DNA of 64,000 nucleotides from Tolypothrix tenuis PCC 7101 (GCF_002368295.1 NZ_AP018248.1:682001-746000), one strand, 5' to 3'; shown: positions 1-9,288, numbered from the stretch's first letter. Translations and numbers: made by a program. Notes: generated from the sequence alone by a model not told the origin.

Positions 1-4
1 TCTA

Positions 5-31
5 GTAAATAAAAACCCGCCTCAAGGCGGG
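5..31 (-). terminator. Rho-independent terminator (minus strand)
   Basis: Inverted repeat CCCGCCT (16-22) / AGGCGGG (25-31). Read on the minus strand the GC-rich stem is followed by a T-rich tract (complement of 5-15). It lies about 140 nt downstream of the porin stop codon and probably ends that transcript. Confidence 0.7.
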
Positions 32-171
32 ATAATTTTGATGCGGATTAGGTTAATGGCAGTTTTAGCACTAAGCCGCAGAGGTGTTTATTTTGACTAC
101 AATGTTTTTCCTTCTCTGATTGGGTAGGAAAAATTCCCACCCAAAAGTTTACTGCTAATAGATTGGCAATC

Positions 172-1764
172 TTAGAATGAGAAAGTAGTACGTAGAGTAC
201 CTACGTAAATGGTGTTGTTATTGTCGTTGTTTTCGGGATTAAAGATCACCAACAAACCAGGGGTAACTTGAATATTGTCAGATACATTCAACTTGTATAG
301 ACCCTCTAGATGATAAGAGGTGCCAGATTCTGAAGCAATATTGTTGCCACCAGTTACTTTCGGTGGTTGACCGAAAATCACACCCAACACGTTACCTTTA
401 GCACCAAAATCTCTCACACCCAAAGCAGCTGCCCAATACCAAATATCTGCACTTCTGTTAGCACCAGTTACAGCATCTGCAGTGGTATAACCACCCCAAC
501 CACTCAAAGCCAACTTAGGACTGGGTTGGAAGGTAGCTTGTATACCATAATGGTTAGCTTCAGTCCGCGCACCAGCGAAAGGATTATTAGCAAAAGCACT
601 ACCTGTAGCTTGAAACAGGTTGGGGGCTGATTGATAAGTGCGGGCATAGCTAAATCCAATGTTCAACGCTTTGCTTGGTTTGAAAGCTATCTGCCCAAAG
701 AAGGTATTACTGCCATTAAATAAGCCACTACCATCAGCTGGATTGCTAGCATTAGTGCCTTGAGCGAAGTAAGCAGCACTCAATGTTAATGGGCCTTTAG
801 GATTAACGTTAACAGTTATACCAGCACCATCACCAGCTTGGCGATAAATAGGACTGAAACGTCCATAGCGGGATAAAGCACCTTTCCCAGAACTAGCAAA
901 ATCAGGGTTGAAATTATTAACGTTCTCATTCAACTCACCACCAGAAGCATCGACTTTTAGCCGTACTGCATCCGTGAGATTAAATGCATAGTTAATTTTA
1001 TCAATAGCAACGCTGTTGTTTTCATTGCCGTCATAGCCTAACCGAGTCATGTTAGTACCAGTGACAGTCTGATTAGATACAGTGTTGCGACCTTGCAACC
1101 GGATTTGCAACTGGTCTTTACCTGTAAAGCTGCTGTATAAATTCAACCTTACTCGGTCAGAAAAGGCAGTATTAGAATTTAAATTAGCACCGCCTACTCT
1201 GGTATCACCAAAAGGCTGAGAAACGCTGAAAATTGCTTCTCCAACCAGCTTGGTTGTTGTGGAAAATTGATTAGCTTCTAGTTCAGCAGTACGGGCTTCT
1301 AAAGAATCTACACGACCACGTAAGGTAGCTAATTCTGCAGAAAATTCTTCTTGTAAGCGCTGTAATGTAGCTAAGTCTTGTTTATTTACCAAGTCAGCAG
1401 TAGCTGTAGCAATCAACTCATTCACCCGATCCAAACAAGCATTCAAACCTGCGGCGAATTCATAACGAGTCAAAGCACGGTTACCGCGATAAGTGCCGTT
1501 AGGATAACCTGCTATACAGCCATAGCGCTCAACTAAGGATTGTAAAGCTTGGAATGCCCAATCTGTAGGTTGTACATCAGAAAACTGTGAAACTGATGTA
1601 ACTTGACCCATAGAATCTTGGGACAGTTGAGCAACACCATTTACAGGTTCATTAACTTCTGCAGCCAAGGCACTGTTAGCAGCCACAAATGTAGCCGCCA
1701 TCACTAATGGGCTAATCTTTAAAAGACCCCAGAATGCTTTTGTCATCATTTTACTTGCACTCAC
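172..1764 (-). CDS. SLH-domain OprB-type outer-membrane porin (iron uptake porin family)
   Basis: Outer-membrane beta-barrel channel of the cyanobacterial SLH-OprB (SomA/SomB-like) class, 530 aa, a normal length. Seen in the translation: a signal peptide ending near ANSALAAE (residues 1-35); an SLH domain at about 60-120 (FSDVQPTDWAFQAL, GYPNGTYRGNRALTRYEF), which in this family holds the porin to periplasmic peptidoglycan; a short coiled coil at about 125-165; then a barrel ending in the aromatic residue F. The reading frame opens at GTG (1764). ATG codons at 1749 and 1746 are alternative starts, but the only purine-rich ribosome site (AGGAG, complement of 1782-1786) suits the GTG better. 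The neighbouring Crp/Fnr gene lies just upstream on the same strand. Solute specificity cannot be read from sequence; the iron label is a family name. Confidence 0.93.
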   Translation of the reverse strand: MSASKMMTKAFWGLLKISPLVMAATFVAANSALAAEVNEPVNGVAQLSQDSMGQVTSVSQFSDVQPTDWAFQALQSLVERYGCIAGYPNGTYRGNRALTRYEFAAGLNACLDRVNELIATATADLVNKQDLATLQRLQEEFSAELATLRGRVDSLEARTAELEANQFSTTTKLVGEAIFSVSQPFGDTRVGGANLNSNTAFSDRVRLNLYSSFTGKDQLQIRLQGRNTVSNQTVTGTNMTRLGYDGNENNSVAIDKINYAFNLTDAVRLKVDASGGELNENVNNFNPDFASSGKGALSRYGRFSPIYRQAGDGAGITVNVNPKGPLTLSAAYFAQGTNASNPADGSGLFNGSNTFFGQIAFKPSKALNIGFSYARTYQSAPNLFQATGSAFANNPFAGARTEANHYGIQATFQPSPKLALSGWGGYTTADAVTGANRSADIWYWAAALGVRDFGAKGNVLGVIFGQPPKVTGGNNIASESGTSYHLEGLYKLNVSDNIQVTPGLLVIFNPENNDNNNTIYVGTLRTTFSF

Positions 1765-1874
1765 ACCTAAAAACTAATTAGCTCCTAGTAAAGCTCCCTA
1801 AAATTTTTACTATTAGGGAATTTACTTAATTAATTCAGCATTGATTTTATCTAACCAAGCAGAATTATTTTACC

Positions 1875-2483
1875 TTATTCTCTCATAAATTGATTAGTGA
1901 ATCGCAGAATTATTTGGCGTTTAGAGCGCAAAAGCTTTCCTTCTTCTTCAAATTGCTGTAGAAGTCGTGTTACAGTTACTCTTGTTGTATTTAGAACTTC
2001 TGCAATCTCTTGATGAGTCACATTAATATCAAGCAGTTTACCTTGTTCTACATCACAACCAAATTTTTCACTTAGCCATACTAAAAATTGCCACAAGCGC
2101 AGTGACATTGGTTTACGATGCACTATGCTTAATAACTCTTCTGCTTGTTGAATATGTGATAGTAACGCATCGATATCTTGGTACCAAATATGCGGTGGTA
2201 CCACACTTACTTCAACACTAGTTAAAGATTCTATTTGATAAGGTTTAACTTTAGATAAAGGATAACCAACTATATCACCTGGTCCCCAATAACCCAGAGT
2301 AATAAATGTTCCGTCTTCACTCCAAGTTAAAGTCCGAACTGCCCCACGCTCTATGCGCCACAGCACCTCATTACGTGGTGGAATTACCTGCCGCCGAGCA
2401 AATAGCCTTTGGGGTAACTGTTCATTTATAGTAGAATTATTGGATGTAATAATAGAGTGTGGCACAGAACTTTTAGTATACAT
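1875..2483 (-). CDS. Crp/Fnr family transcriptional regulator
   Basis: Predicted DNA-binding regulator, 202 aa. The N-terminal part (about 25-120) fits a short beta-roll sensory domain, with GYWGPGDIVGYPL in place of the usual effector-pocket signature; I see no cAMP-binding RxS motif. The C-terminal winged helix contains THQEIAEVLNTTRVTVTRLL (about 155-174), whose recognition helix TRVTVTRLL matches that of NtcA, so the target may resemble NtcA half-sites. It is not NtcA itself: the N-terminal half differs. It sits 110 nt upstream of the porin on the same strand and could control it, which is inference from position only. A 600-nt AT-rich spacer lies upstream. Confidence 0.85.
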   Translation of the reverse strand: MYTKSSVPHSIITSNNSTINEQLPQRLFARRQVIPPRNEVLWRIERGAVRTLTWSEDGTFITLGYWGPGDIVGYPLSKVKPYQIESLTSVEVSVVPPHIWYQDIDALLSHIQQAEELLSIVHRKPMSLRLWQFLVWLSEKFGCDVEQGKLLDINVTHQEIAEVLNTTRVTVTRLLQQFEEEGKLLRSKRQIILRFTNQFMRE

Positions 2484-3081
2484 TCAGAAGGTGGTTTCGC
2501 TACAGTAAAATTGCTTATGATAGTTAGTAAACAAGCAATAGTTTAATTGTTGAGTAATTGGAATCATCAGTTGTTCAAAAATGTTTATATAAATGAGAAT
2601 TTGCTAATAAAATTAAGGTTTCATGATTAAAAACAATTATTAGGTATTGATTTTTATTGATATATTTTTAAAGCATAACAACTTTAATACTACTGTTTTT
2701 TGGTTAGCGAAATTCATACATTACGCAAGTAATCTATTTGGTTAGCAAATTCAGAAGATAGATAAAAGTAAATAGATTTATTGTAGAGGGAACTAAAAAT
2801 TAACACTTGCAGTTGATGCAGCAATATTGATAATAGATCAAAATTTATACATATTTTGAATGTATGAAGGTTGAGCTTGAGTTTTTATAGTTGCTGTTTT
2901 ATAACAGTTTTATAGATGGCAATAAAAGTAATACTGAGTTATTTATGTAACTATTCACTACTATCTTTGCTTAACTCTAAGGTTACAAGTTTAAGAATAG
3001 GTAAGCTTTTAGTGAAATATATGTTAGCTAGCTAATTTTGATGATTTATTAGCCCCTCAACCTATAAATTCTAGGCTGCAT
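2484..3081. other. AT-rich intergenic spacer
   Basis: About 600 nt, strongly AT-rich, between the Crp/Fnr gene and the phoU terminator. I see no open frame with a credible start and no tRNA-like fold. It presumably carries the promoter of the Crp/Fnr gene, but no box is convincing. Confidence 0.6.
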
Positions 3082-3128
3082 CAAAAAAATTAGGGATTGG
3101 TAAGCAAGGAGAAGAACCAATCCCTAAT
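3082..3128 (-). terminator. Strong Rho-independent terminator after phoU
   Basis: Perfect 13-bp inverted repeat ATTAGGGATTGGT (3089-3101) / ACCAATCCCTAAT (3116-3128). On the minus strand the stem is followed by seven T residues (complement of 3083-3089). It lies 22 nt past the phoU stop and closes the sphR-sphS-phoU operon. Confidence 0.85.
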
Positions 3129-3149
3129 GTGATGATTTTGTAGTTTTGA

Positions 3150-3818
3150 TTAATAACGTTGACCCGTAACAATGTATGCTACTCGTTGACCAATGTTAGT
3201 GGCATGATCTGCCATGCGTTCTAGACAGCGAATTGCTAGAGCTAAAAGGACTATAGGTTCGACTACACCAGGAACATCCTTTTGGAAGGCTAAAGTGTTA
3301 TAGAGGCGTTCATAGGCATTATCAACAGCATCATCTAAATGCTGGATACTTCTTCCACCTGCTTCATCTAAATCGGCTAAAGCTACCAAGCTAGTGGCTA
3401 ACATAGCTTGAGCATGGTGAGACATGACTGCAATTTCTGGTAGAGAAGCATGAGGCGGATAAGGAAAAAGTTTAATGGCAATGTCAGCTAGATCTTCAGC
3501 ATAATCCCCAATCCGCTCTAAATCTCGCACTAGCTGCATAAAAGCACTCAAGTGGCGCAAATCCTGTGCCGTCGGTGCTTGCAATGTCATGATTGCTGTA
3601 CAATCTGACTCTATTTGTCTATAAAAGCGATCAATTTTTTTATCTAATTGAGGAAGTTCCTCTGCTGCTGTTAAATTGCGCGCAAATAACGCCTGGTGGC
3701 TCAGACGAAACGATTGTTCCACTAAAGCACCCATGCGTAATACATCACGCTCTAAGCGCCTAATAGCGCGTGCTAGCTGGGTTGGATCGGGATTGGGAGG
3801 ATAAACGATAGCTTTCAC
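3150..3818 (-). CDS. phoU: Phosphate signalling protein PhoU
   Basis: PhoU, 222 aa, the usual length. These all-helical proteins carry two PhoU repeats; here they span about 18-105 and 125-210, with the characteristic E/DxxxD metal-binding helices (LERDVLRMGALVE, LERIGDYAEDLADIA, CLERMADHATNIG). In other bacteria PhoU couples the Pst transporter to the histidine kinase and keeps the kinase inhibitory when phosphate is ample. It is the last gene of a three-gene operon, 30 nt after sphS, which supports that role. The start codon is GTG at 3818. No pst transporter genes are adjacent. Confidence 0.95.
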   Translation of the reverse strand: MKAIVYPPNPDPTQLARAIRRLERDVLRMGALVEQSFRLSHQALFARNLTAAEELPQLDKKIDRFYRQIESDCTAIMTLQAPTAQDLRHLSAFMQLVRDLERIGDYAEDLADIAIKLFPYPPHASLPEIAVMSHHAQAMLATSLVALADLDEAGGRSIQHLDDAVDNAYERLYNTLAFQKDVPGVVEPIVLLALAIRCLERMADHATNIGQRVAYIVTGQRY

Positions 3819-3848
3819 ACTTGTATTTTCAAACGTGAAGATATTTTT

Positions 3849-5180
3849 TTAACTATAGTCTTGGCTTGCCGTATTTGCCATCATCGCTGGGAAGTGTAGT
3901 TGTATCCACGCACCTCCTGTGTCTGGATGATTCATGGCTTTGATTGAACCACCGTGCGCGAGGATAATTTGTCGCACGATCGCTAAACCCAAACCACTAC
4001 CAACGATCGCTGTTTTAGAATTACTTTCTTGGATGGGATCGCGAGCTCGTGATTGATCTCCCCGATAAAAACGCTCAAAAACATGGGGTAAATCTACTTC
4101 TGCAAAACCAACGCCGCAATCTATGATATTGATTGCTAAGGCTGTAGAAGAAGAATTTTTGGTGGGACTATCTTTAGCAGAGAGGATTTCGGCTTGAACT
4201 TCAATCGTTGTGCAAGGCGGACTGTATTTGATGCTGTTATCTAGCAAGTTGAGAAAAACTTGGTATATGCGCGAGCGATCTGCTTTAATCCAGAGGTTCT
4301 CTGCTCCGGAGTATTTAAGATGAAGATGCTGCTTTTGTGCTAATGGTTCTAAAGTTTCCCAAACAGATGTAATGAGCGATCGCACTTCTACAGCTTCCGG
4401 CTGCAATTGAATACTGGGATCTGTTTCCATTTGAGTCAGCTCTAGCCAACCTTGTACCAAGTTAATCAACCGATCAACTTCTTGCATCAAGCGGGTAATC
4501 CAACGATCTAAAGGTGGTTCTAAACGATTTTGTAAAGTTTCCACAACCAGACGAATCGAAGTCAGGGGTGTTCTGAGTTCGTGAGCTAAATCAGAAAAAG
4601 AACGATCTCTTACTTGATTCATATCCAGCAGAGGTTGGCGATTTTCTAGAAATACTCCCACTTGTCCCTTAGGTAAGGGAAAGCTCGATGCCCGTATAGC
4701 CAGAGACTTTATTTCTAACATTGCGGCTGGGTTCTCACAAGGGGGGTGAAACACCCACTCTTTTACCCTTGGTTGCTGGCAATCGCGAGTTTGCTCAATC
4801 AGGCGATCGAGTTCATAAGAACGTACTAACTCAAGTAACAAACGTATTTGTCCTGGTTGCCAACGCTCCAAATATAATATTTCTCTAGCCTGTTGATTGC
4901 ACCACAGTAGTTGATTTTCTTCATCTACCTGCAAATATCCCAATGGTGCAAAATCCAGCAATTCTTGATAAGTTTCTAGGGATTGCTGTAAATCTTGCCG
5001 TTCCTCCTTCACCATTGTAATTTCCTGGCGTAAGCGAGGAATTAAAGGCAGCTCTACTTTGGAATAAGGAGAATTGAAAGGTTTAACTACTCGCTCTAAA
5101 TAGCGGTTCAGTTGAACCTGTTGCCAAATCCAAAATCCAATCCCTACCGCTAAACCCAGAGAAAATCCCAATAAAAACAT
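3849..5180 (-). CDS. sphS: Phosphate-sensing histidine kinase SphS (PhoR type)
   Basis: Membrane-linked sensor kinase, 443 aa. One N-terminal hydrophobic segment (residues 1-20) is followed by a PAS-like region at about 65-170, a HisKA domain with the phospho-acceptor in DLAHELRTPLTSIR (about 198), and a HATPase domain with N-box NLLDNSIKYSPP, G1 DCGVGF, F-box HVFERFYRG and G2 GSGLGLAIV. The single N-terminal segment without a periplasmic sensor domain is typical of SphS/PhoR, which are thought to sense phosphate through PhoU and Pst. The gene starts 53 nt after sphR and is followed by phoU, so the symbol rests on operon context as well as domains. Confidence 0.9.
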   Translation of the reverse strand: MFLLGFSLGLAVGIGFWIWQQVQLNRYLERVVKPFNSPYSKVELPLIPRLRQEITMVKEERQDLQQSLETYQELLDFAPLGYLQVDEENQLLWCNQQAREILYLERWQPGQIRLLLELVRSYELDRLIEQTRDCQQPRVKEWVFHPPCENPAAMLEIKSLAIRASSFPLPKGQVGVFLENRQPLLDMNQVRDRSFSDLAHELRTPLTSIRLVVETLQNRLEPPLDRWITRLMQEVDRLINLVQGWLELTQMETDPSIQLQPEAVEVRSLITSVWETLEPLAQKQHLHLKYSGAENLWIKADRSRIYQVFLNLLDNSIKYSPPCTTIEVQAEILSAKDSPTKNSSSTALAINIIDCGVGFAEVDLPHVFERFYRGDQSRARDPIQESNSKTAIVGSGLGLAIVRQIILAHGGSIKAMNHPDTGGAWIQLHFPAMMANTASQDYS

Positions 5181-5233
5181 TTAAGTCATTAGTTGCTTGA
5201 TCACAACTAAAAACTAACAACTATCGTGAGCAA

Positions 5234-5986
5234 TTATCCAAATCTATAGCCAAAACCTCTGACAGTCACAATGTATTCAGGACGACTGGGATCTAATTCT
5301 AATTTTTCCCGTAACCATCGAATGTGGACATCTACAGTCTTACTATCGCCTACAAAATCTGGCCCCCAAACCTGATCTAGCAACTGTTCACGCGACCATA
5401 CCCGACGAGCATAGCTCATAAACAGTTCTAGGAGACGAAACTCTTTTGGTGATAGGCTCACCTCTTGACCACGAACCAGTACGCGACACTCTTGCGGATT
5501 TAAACTCACATCCTTGTACTTAAGTATCGGTATTTGCGGCAAAGTACTGAAGCGTTGACGACGAAGTAAAGCGCGACAACGAGCCACTAATTCCCGCATA
5601 CTAAAGGGTTTGGTCAGATAGTCATCTGCTCCCACTTCTAAACCCAATACGCGGTCAGTTTCACTACCTTTGGCACTCAGCATCAAAATTGGCACTGGGT
5701 TACCTTGATGACGTAGCAAGCGGCAAATATCTAATCCGTTGATTTGGGGCAGCATCAAATCTAAAATTACCAAATCAAAGGAGAGTTCCCCAGAATTTGG
5801 TTCAAAATTCTTGATATATTCCACAGCCGATCGCCCATCAGTAGCAGTTACGACCTCATAGCCTTCACCCTCAAGTGCTACCAACAGCATTTCTCGGATT
5901 AATTCTTCATCTTCTACTACTAGAATGCGGCTTGTTTGCCCTATATCCGCTTTGGCAGGAAACTTGGTAGATTCGCTAGTGTACAT
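5234..5986 (-). CDS. sphR: Phosphate response regulator SphR (PhoB/OmpR family)
   Basis: DNA-binding response regulator, 250 aa. Receiver domain at about 20-140 with the acidic pair EDEE, the phosphorylatable Asp in DLVILDLMLP and the Lys in YLTKPF. A winged-helix OmpR/PhoB output domain follows at about 150-250, with EFRLLELFM, WGPDFVGDSKTVDVHI and the terminal VRGFGYRF signature. First gene of sphR-sphS-phoU. The partner kinase follows directly, so this should be the regulator that binds PHO boxes; one candidate target site is present at 29487-29505 in this window. A 477-nt gap separates its start from the divergent coiled-coil gene. Confidence 0.92.
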   Translation of the reverse strand: MYTSESTKFPAKADIGQTSRILVVEDEELIREMLLVALEGEGYEVVTATDGRSAVEYIKNFEPNSGELSFDLVILDLMLPQINGLDICRLLRHQGNPVPILMLSAKGSETDRVLGLEVGADDYLTKPFSMRELVARCRALLRRQRFSTLPQIPILKYKDVSLNPQECRVLVRGQEVSLSPKEFRLLELFMSYARRVWSREQLLDQVWGPDFVGDSKTVDVHIRWLREKLELDPSRPEYIVTVRGFGYRFG

Positions 5987-6463
5987 TAGATATCACAAAA
6001 TTTTTGTGTCTGTGCAGCTATCAAGATGATGATTGAATCAATTAATTATTAAGTTTCCGTGAATTTACACCCTAGACATTGCGCCCTAGTTTGTAAAACG
6101 TAACATAAATCACAGAAACTAACATATTATAAAGCACTGCGGCTACAAGCTGGCAAGAGTGTTTGCAGTAACTTGATATCTTGAAATTTTTGTATACCTG
6201 CATTTACTTCTTGACAATAGCAGCTTTTTTTAAGTACTATTATTTTTAGTACAAATATACTATAAACCCCCAAATTTTACCTTGAGATCATAAAGGCACT
6301 AATTACAGATGATCTCCGGTAGTTGTAAGTGTCTTTTGATTCTTGTTTCAGCATTTACACTGGGTGAAAAACCCTAATTTTTAGGCTACTCTGATGTCTG
6401 CATAGAGTAAGTCAGGGTATGGCTTGCTACACAAAAATTATTGCTTGTTTAAGGAGTTGGAGA
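5987..6463. other. Divergent promoter region (sphR / zicK-like)
   Basis: AT-rich 477-nt gap between two divergent genes, so it should carry both promoters. I looked for tandem PHO-box repeats (xTTAACCT spaced 11 bp) next to sphR and found only one poor TTAA-containing match. No small ORF or stable hairpin stands out. Confidence 0.5.
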
Positions 6464-7447
6464 ATGACTACAGTTGCAGTCAAAGACAGCAAACAACAAA
6501 TAGTGCAAGCATTTCAGCAAATCCTCGCTGAAAGGAAACAATTAGATTTAAAAATAGCTACGAAACAAGAAGAAGCTGAAAAGGTAAAAAACCAAGAAAT
6601 TCTGGTAACTGCTTCTACATATACTGTTGATAGTATTGTTAAAGGTTTAGCAGATTTACAATTGGAGTTTGGCAGTATTGTTACTGCATTATCAGAAAAA
6701 TTAGCGCAAGAAAATTCCAAATTAGATGAATTAAATAGAGCTATAGAAATTGCCACTCAGCAGTTAAAAGACTTACAGCAAATTAGAATTGTTGCTGATG
6801 CTTTAGATATTTTAACCCAAGAACATCAAGAGAAATTAAGAGTTCTTGAACAAGAAATTTCTAGTAAAAGAGAAGCACTAGAAAAAGAAATTACAATTAG
6901 ACGTAAAGAGTGGCAGAAAGACCAAGCTGAATATGAAGAAGCAGTACAAGTATATACTGATTTAGTAGCTAAACAACGTGCATCAGAGACAGAAGAATAT
7001 CAGTATAAGTTGGAAACAAACAGAAAACTGACTACTGATGCTTATGAAGATAAGAAGCGCAAACTAGAACGAGAAATTCAAGAAACTACTCAGCAGAAAG
7101 ATAAAAATTGGGCCGAAAGGGAAAAAATTCTGACTGAACGTCAAGCTTTGTTTACAGAATATCAGCAAAAAGTTGTAGCATTTCCTAATGAGTTGGAAGA
7201 AGCAGTTAAGAAAGCTAGAGAAGAAGCCATTAAAGAAACTAGCCAAAAAGCTAAAGTGGAAGCCGATTTATTTGAAAAAGATTGGGAATCTAGCAAACAG
7301 AGTTACGAATTAAAAATCCAATCTTTAGAAGAGACTATTAAGAAACAAACTGAGCAAATAGAAGGAATTTCGGCTCAATTACAAACTGCATTAAAACAAG
7401 CGCAAGATTTGGCAATGAGAGCTTTTGATAGTTCCAATAGTAAATAG
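6464..7447 (+). CDS. zicK: Coiled-coil-rich filament-forming protein, ZicK-like
   Basis: About 327 aa and almost wholly coiled coil: long Lys/Glu/Gln heptads from about residue 10 to the end, no signal peptide, no membrane segment. The frame extends upstream to 6419, but the ATG at 6464 has a good ribosome site (AAGGAG 6451-6456, 7 nt away) and gives a natural N-terminus MTTVAVKDSK. It is paralogous to the next gene. From memory, this pair beside sphR/sphS/phoU in divergent orientation matches Anabaena sp. PCC 7120 alr4504-alr4505, described as ZicK and ZacK, intermediate-filament-like proteins that co-polymerise and keep the trichome straight. The symbol therefore rests on recalled synteny plus architecture, not on a search, and the order zicK then zacK is assumed. 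Confidence 0.72.
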   Translation: MTTVAVKDSKQQIVQAFQQILAERKQLDLKIATKQEEAEKVKNQEILVTASTYTVDSIVKGLADLQLEFGSIVTALSEKLAQENSKLDELNRAIEIATQQLKDLQQIRIVADALDILTQEHQEKLRVLEQEISSKREALEKEITIRRKEWQKDQAEYEEAVQVYTDLVAKQRASETEEYQYKLETNRKLTTDAYEDKKRKLEREIQETTQQKDKNWAEREKILTERQALFTEYQQKVVAFPNELEEAVKKAREEAIKETSQKAKVEADLFEKDWESSKQSYELKIQSLEETIKKQTEQIEGISAQLQTALKQAQDLAMRAFDSSNSK

Positions 7448-7505
7448 TCACTAATCTTCGGTTGTTAGCCATGAAAATTATCTTTGGATTCGATGGAGGT
7501 TTGTT

Positions 7506-8585
7506 GTGGTAGCTAAAAAACCAACAGATAAAAATACTAAAGCTGAAATTCTCCAAGCTTATGAAGAATTAGCCAAAGAGACAGCAGCAGTTAAATCACA
7601 ACTTACCCAAACTTTAAAAGAAGCACAAGCTGTAACTAAAGAAAAGCCAAAAGTGGAGCCAAAACCTGCTATGAATGTGCCAACTACTGTTCAGCAAAGA
7701 ATGAATTATACAATTGAAAGCCTAGCTAAAATCCAGTTAGGCTTTGGTAGTGCGGCGAATGAATTATCAGAACAGCTAACTACGCAAGCTTCAAAATTGG
7801 CAGAAATTAGAGAAGCTGTAGAAAAAGAAGTAGCAGAACTTAAGCAATTACATAATTTAGAAATTTCGGAAGATATCTTAGATAATTTGATCACCAGTTA
7901 TGAGGATAATTCTAAGACTTATCAAGAAGAGTTTACAGAACGCAAAGAAGTCTTATTACAGGAAATAGATGAGCAGAGAAAAGCTTGGTTAAAAGAACAG
8001 GATGACAGTAACAGATTAATTAAAGAACGAGATGAAAATCTCAAAAAAACTCGACAACGGGATGAATCTGAATACAAATATAGTTTAGAACTTCAGCGAA
8101 AATTGCAAAAAGATGAATATGAGCAGCAGCAAAAAGAATTAAACCAACAGCTAGATGAATTTCAGCAAGAAACAGAAAAACAATGGAGTGAAAAAGAAAA
8201 AGCGATCGCAGAACGAGAAAAGCAGTTTGAGGAGTTAAAAGTTAGAGTAGAAGCCTTCCCTAAAGATAAGGAAGCTGCGATTAAAAAAGCTACAGAAGAA
8301 GGTAAAGGTATTGCCTATTACCAAGCTAAAATTAAGTCAGATTTATACAGTAAGGAAGTAGAGGGACAGAAGCGTTTTTATGAACAGAGATTGCAATCTC
8401 TAGAACAGACTATTAGTAATCAAGATACACGCCTACAAAACTTGACTAAACAACTAGAATCTGCGCTTAAACAAGTGCAAGATTTAGCAGTGAAAGCTAT
8501 TGAAGGAACTGCCAATGTTAATTCCTATCAAGCAATTAAAGAAATAGCTTTAGAACAGGCGAAAAGTCAGGTAAAAAATAAATAA
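7506..8585 (+). CDS. zacK: Coiled-coil-rich filament-forming protein, ZacK-like
   Basis: 359 aa, coiled coil throughout, Lys/Glu-rich, no targeting signal. It starts at GTG (7506) behind GGAGG (7495-7499). It is collinear with the upstream protein: YTIESLAKIQLGFGS against YTVDSIVKGLADLQLEFGS; an EYKYSLELQRKL against EYQYKLETNRKL block; VEAFPKDKEAAIKKA against VVAFPNELEEAVKKA; and LKQVQDLAVKA against LKQAQDLAMRA near the end. It has an extra Pro/Lys-rich N-terminal segment (about 35-60) and a roughly 25-residue C-terminal extension. The 58-nt gap implies co-transcription, as expected for obligate heteropolymer partners. Assignment rests on the same recalled synteny as the previous gene. Confidence 0.72.
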   Translation: MVAKKPTDKNTKAEILQAYEELAKETAAVKSQLTQTLKEAQAVTKEKPKVEPKPAMNVPTTVQQRMNYTIESLAKIQLGFGSAANELSEQLTTQASKLAEIREAVEKEVAELKQLHNLEISEDILDNLITSYEDNSKTYQEEFTERKEVLLQEIDEQRKAWLKEQDDSNRLIKERDENLKKTRQRDESEYKYSLELQRKLQKDEYEQQQKELNQQLDEFQQETEKQWSEKEKAIAEREKQFEELKVRVEAFPKDKEAAIKKATEEGKGIAYYQAKIKSDLYSKEVEGQKRFYEQRLQSLEQTISNQDTRLQNLTKQLESALKQVQDLAVKAIEGTANVNSYQAIKEIALEQAKSQVKNK

Positions 8586-8657
8586 GATTACTTTGGATCT
8601 TGAGAATTAAGAATTTAATTCCTGACTGCAAAGTGATTATACCCTGATAACTAATTT

Positions 8658-8683
8658 AGAGGCGTAATTCAATTTACGTCTCT
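8658..8683. repeat. Hairpin after the coiled-coil operon
   Basis: Inverted repeat AGAGGCGTAA (8658-8667) / TTACGTCTCT (8674-8683) with one G-T pair. There is no T-run on either side, so terminator function is uncertain. It resembles the hairpin at 9168-9197 and, more loosely, the AGACGCG palindromes listed elsewhere in the window. Confidence 0.5.
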
Positions 8684-8726
8684 ATAACATTGTGTAATTA
8701 TAAATTTCTACTTGTTTCATGCAAAA

Positions 8727-8843
8727 TTAATGTTCTCTTTTTTTGGGGATACCTTTATTTAGAGGTTGTTTCCGGCTGCTGGTTTCATTAGACTTATTTT
8801 TTTTGCTTGATTCTTGCTTGGAATTTTCTTCTTGATTGTACAT
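8727..8843 (-). CDS. Small basic hypothetical peptide (38 aa)
   Basis: Open frame starting MYNQEENSKQESSKKNK and ending GIPKKREH, rich in Lys, Asn, Ser and Gln with no hydrophobic core, so probably disordered. No function recognised. The ribosome site is weak (AAGG about 10 nt upstream). It is listed because a second peptide of similar composition lies 450 nt away on the same strand in an otherwise gene-poor spacer. It could be a chance frame. Confidence 0.3.
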   Translation of the reverse strand: MYNQEENSKQESSKKNKSNETSSRKQPLNKGIPKKREH

Positions 8844-9041
8844 AAGGATAAACCTTGCTAGACATTAATTATCTATATTTTAAATTTACATTATGTGCAG
8901 CCGGATTTACGGAAAATATGCAAATACTTTATATTCCAATCTAGTTCAGATAATCTTAGAGGCCAGATTTTGTATATCTTCGCAGGAGATTTATTTATCT
9001 TCCTAAAAATTTAAATCTTATACAAATTCAAATAATGTTTT

Positions 9042-9131
9042 CGACAGATAAATTCTTTGTAAGGGCACGGCATCTGCAATCTTTTGGCATATCAAATATC
9101 TTACAGGTGCCGTGCCCCTACTCATCTGTCG
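9042..9131. repeat. MITE-like nested inverted-repeat element
   Basis: Outer arms CGACAGAT (9042-9049) / ATCTGTCG (9124-9131) enclose inner arms GGGCACGGCA (9063-9072) / TGCCGTGCCC (9108-9117). The 90-bp palindromic unit has no coding capacity and looks like a non-autonomous intergenic repeat. No flanking target-site duplication is obvious. Confidence 0.6.
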
Positions 9132-9167
9132 CGTTATTTTTTCAAAATGGTATTACAAGATAAAAAA

Positions 9168-9197
9168 ATAGAGACGTTACTATTTTTACGTCTCTAT
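9168..9197. repeat. Inverted repeat, AGAGACGT hairpin
   Basis: Arms AGAGACGT (9170-9177) and ACGTCTCT (9188-9195) with an AT-rich loop. Closely related to the hairpin at 8658-8683. Confidence 0.5.
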
Positions 9198-9288
9198 AAA
9201 AGAGGAAACCCATTATGTATAAAAATTCAATATTAGAATTAAAAATTGAAAATTGAAATTAAAATACTAGTCAAATTACTAACAGCCA

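Noticed and set aside
5987..6100. PHO box upstream of sphR
   Set aside because: Only one TTAA-containing octamer, no 11-bp tandem repeat.
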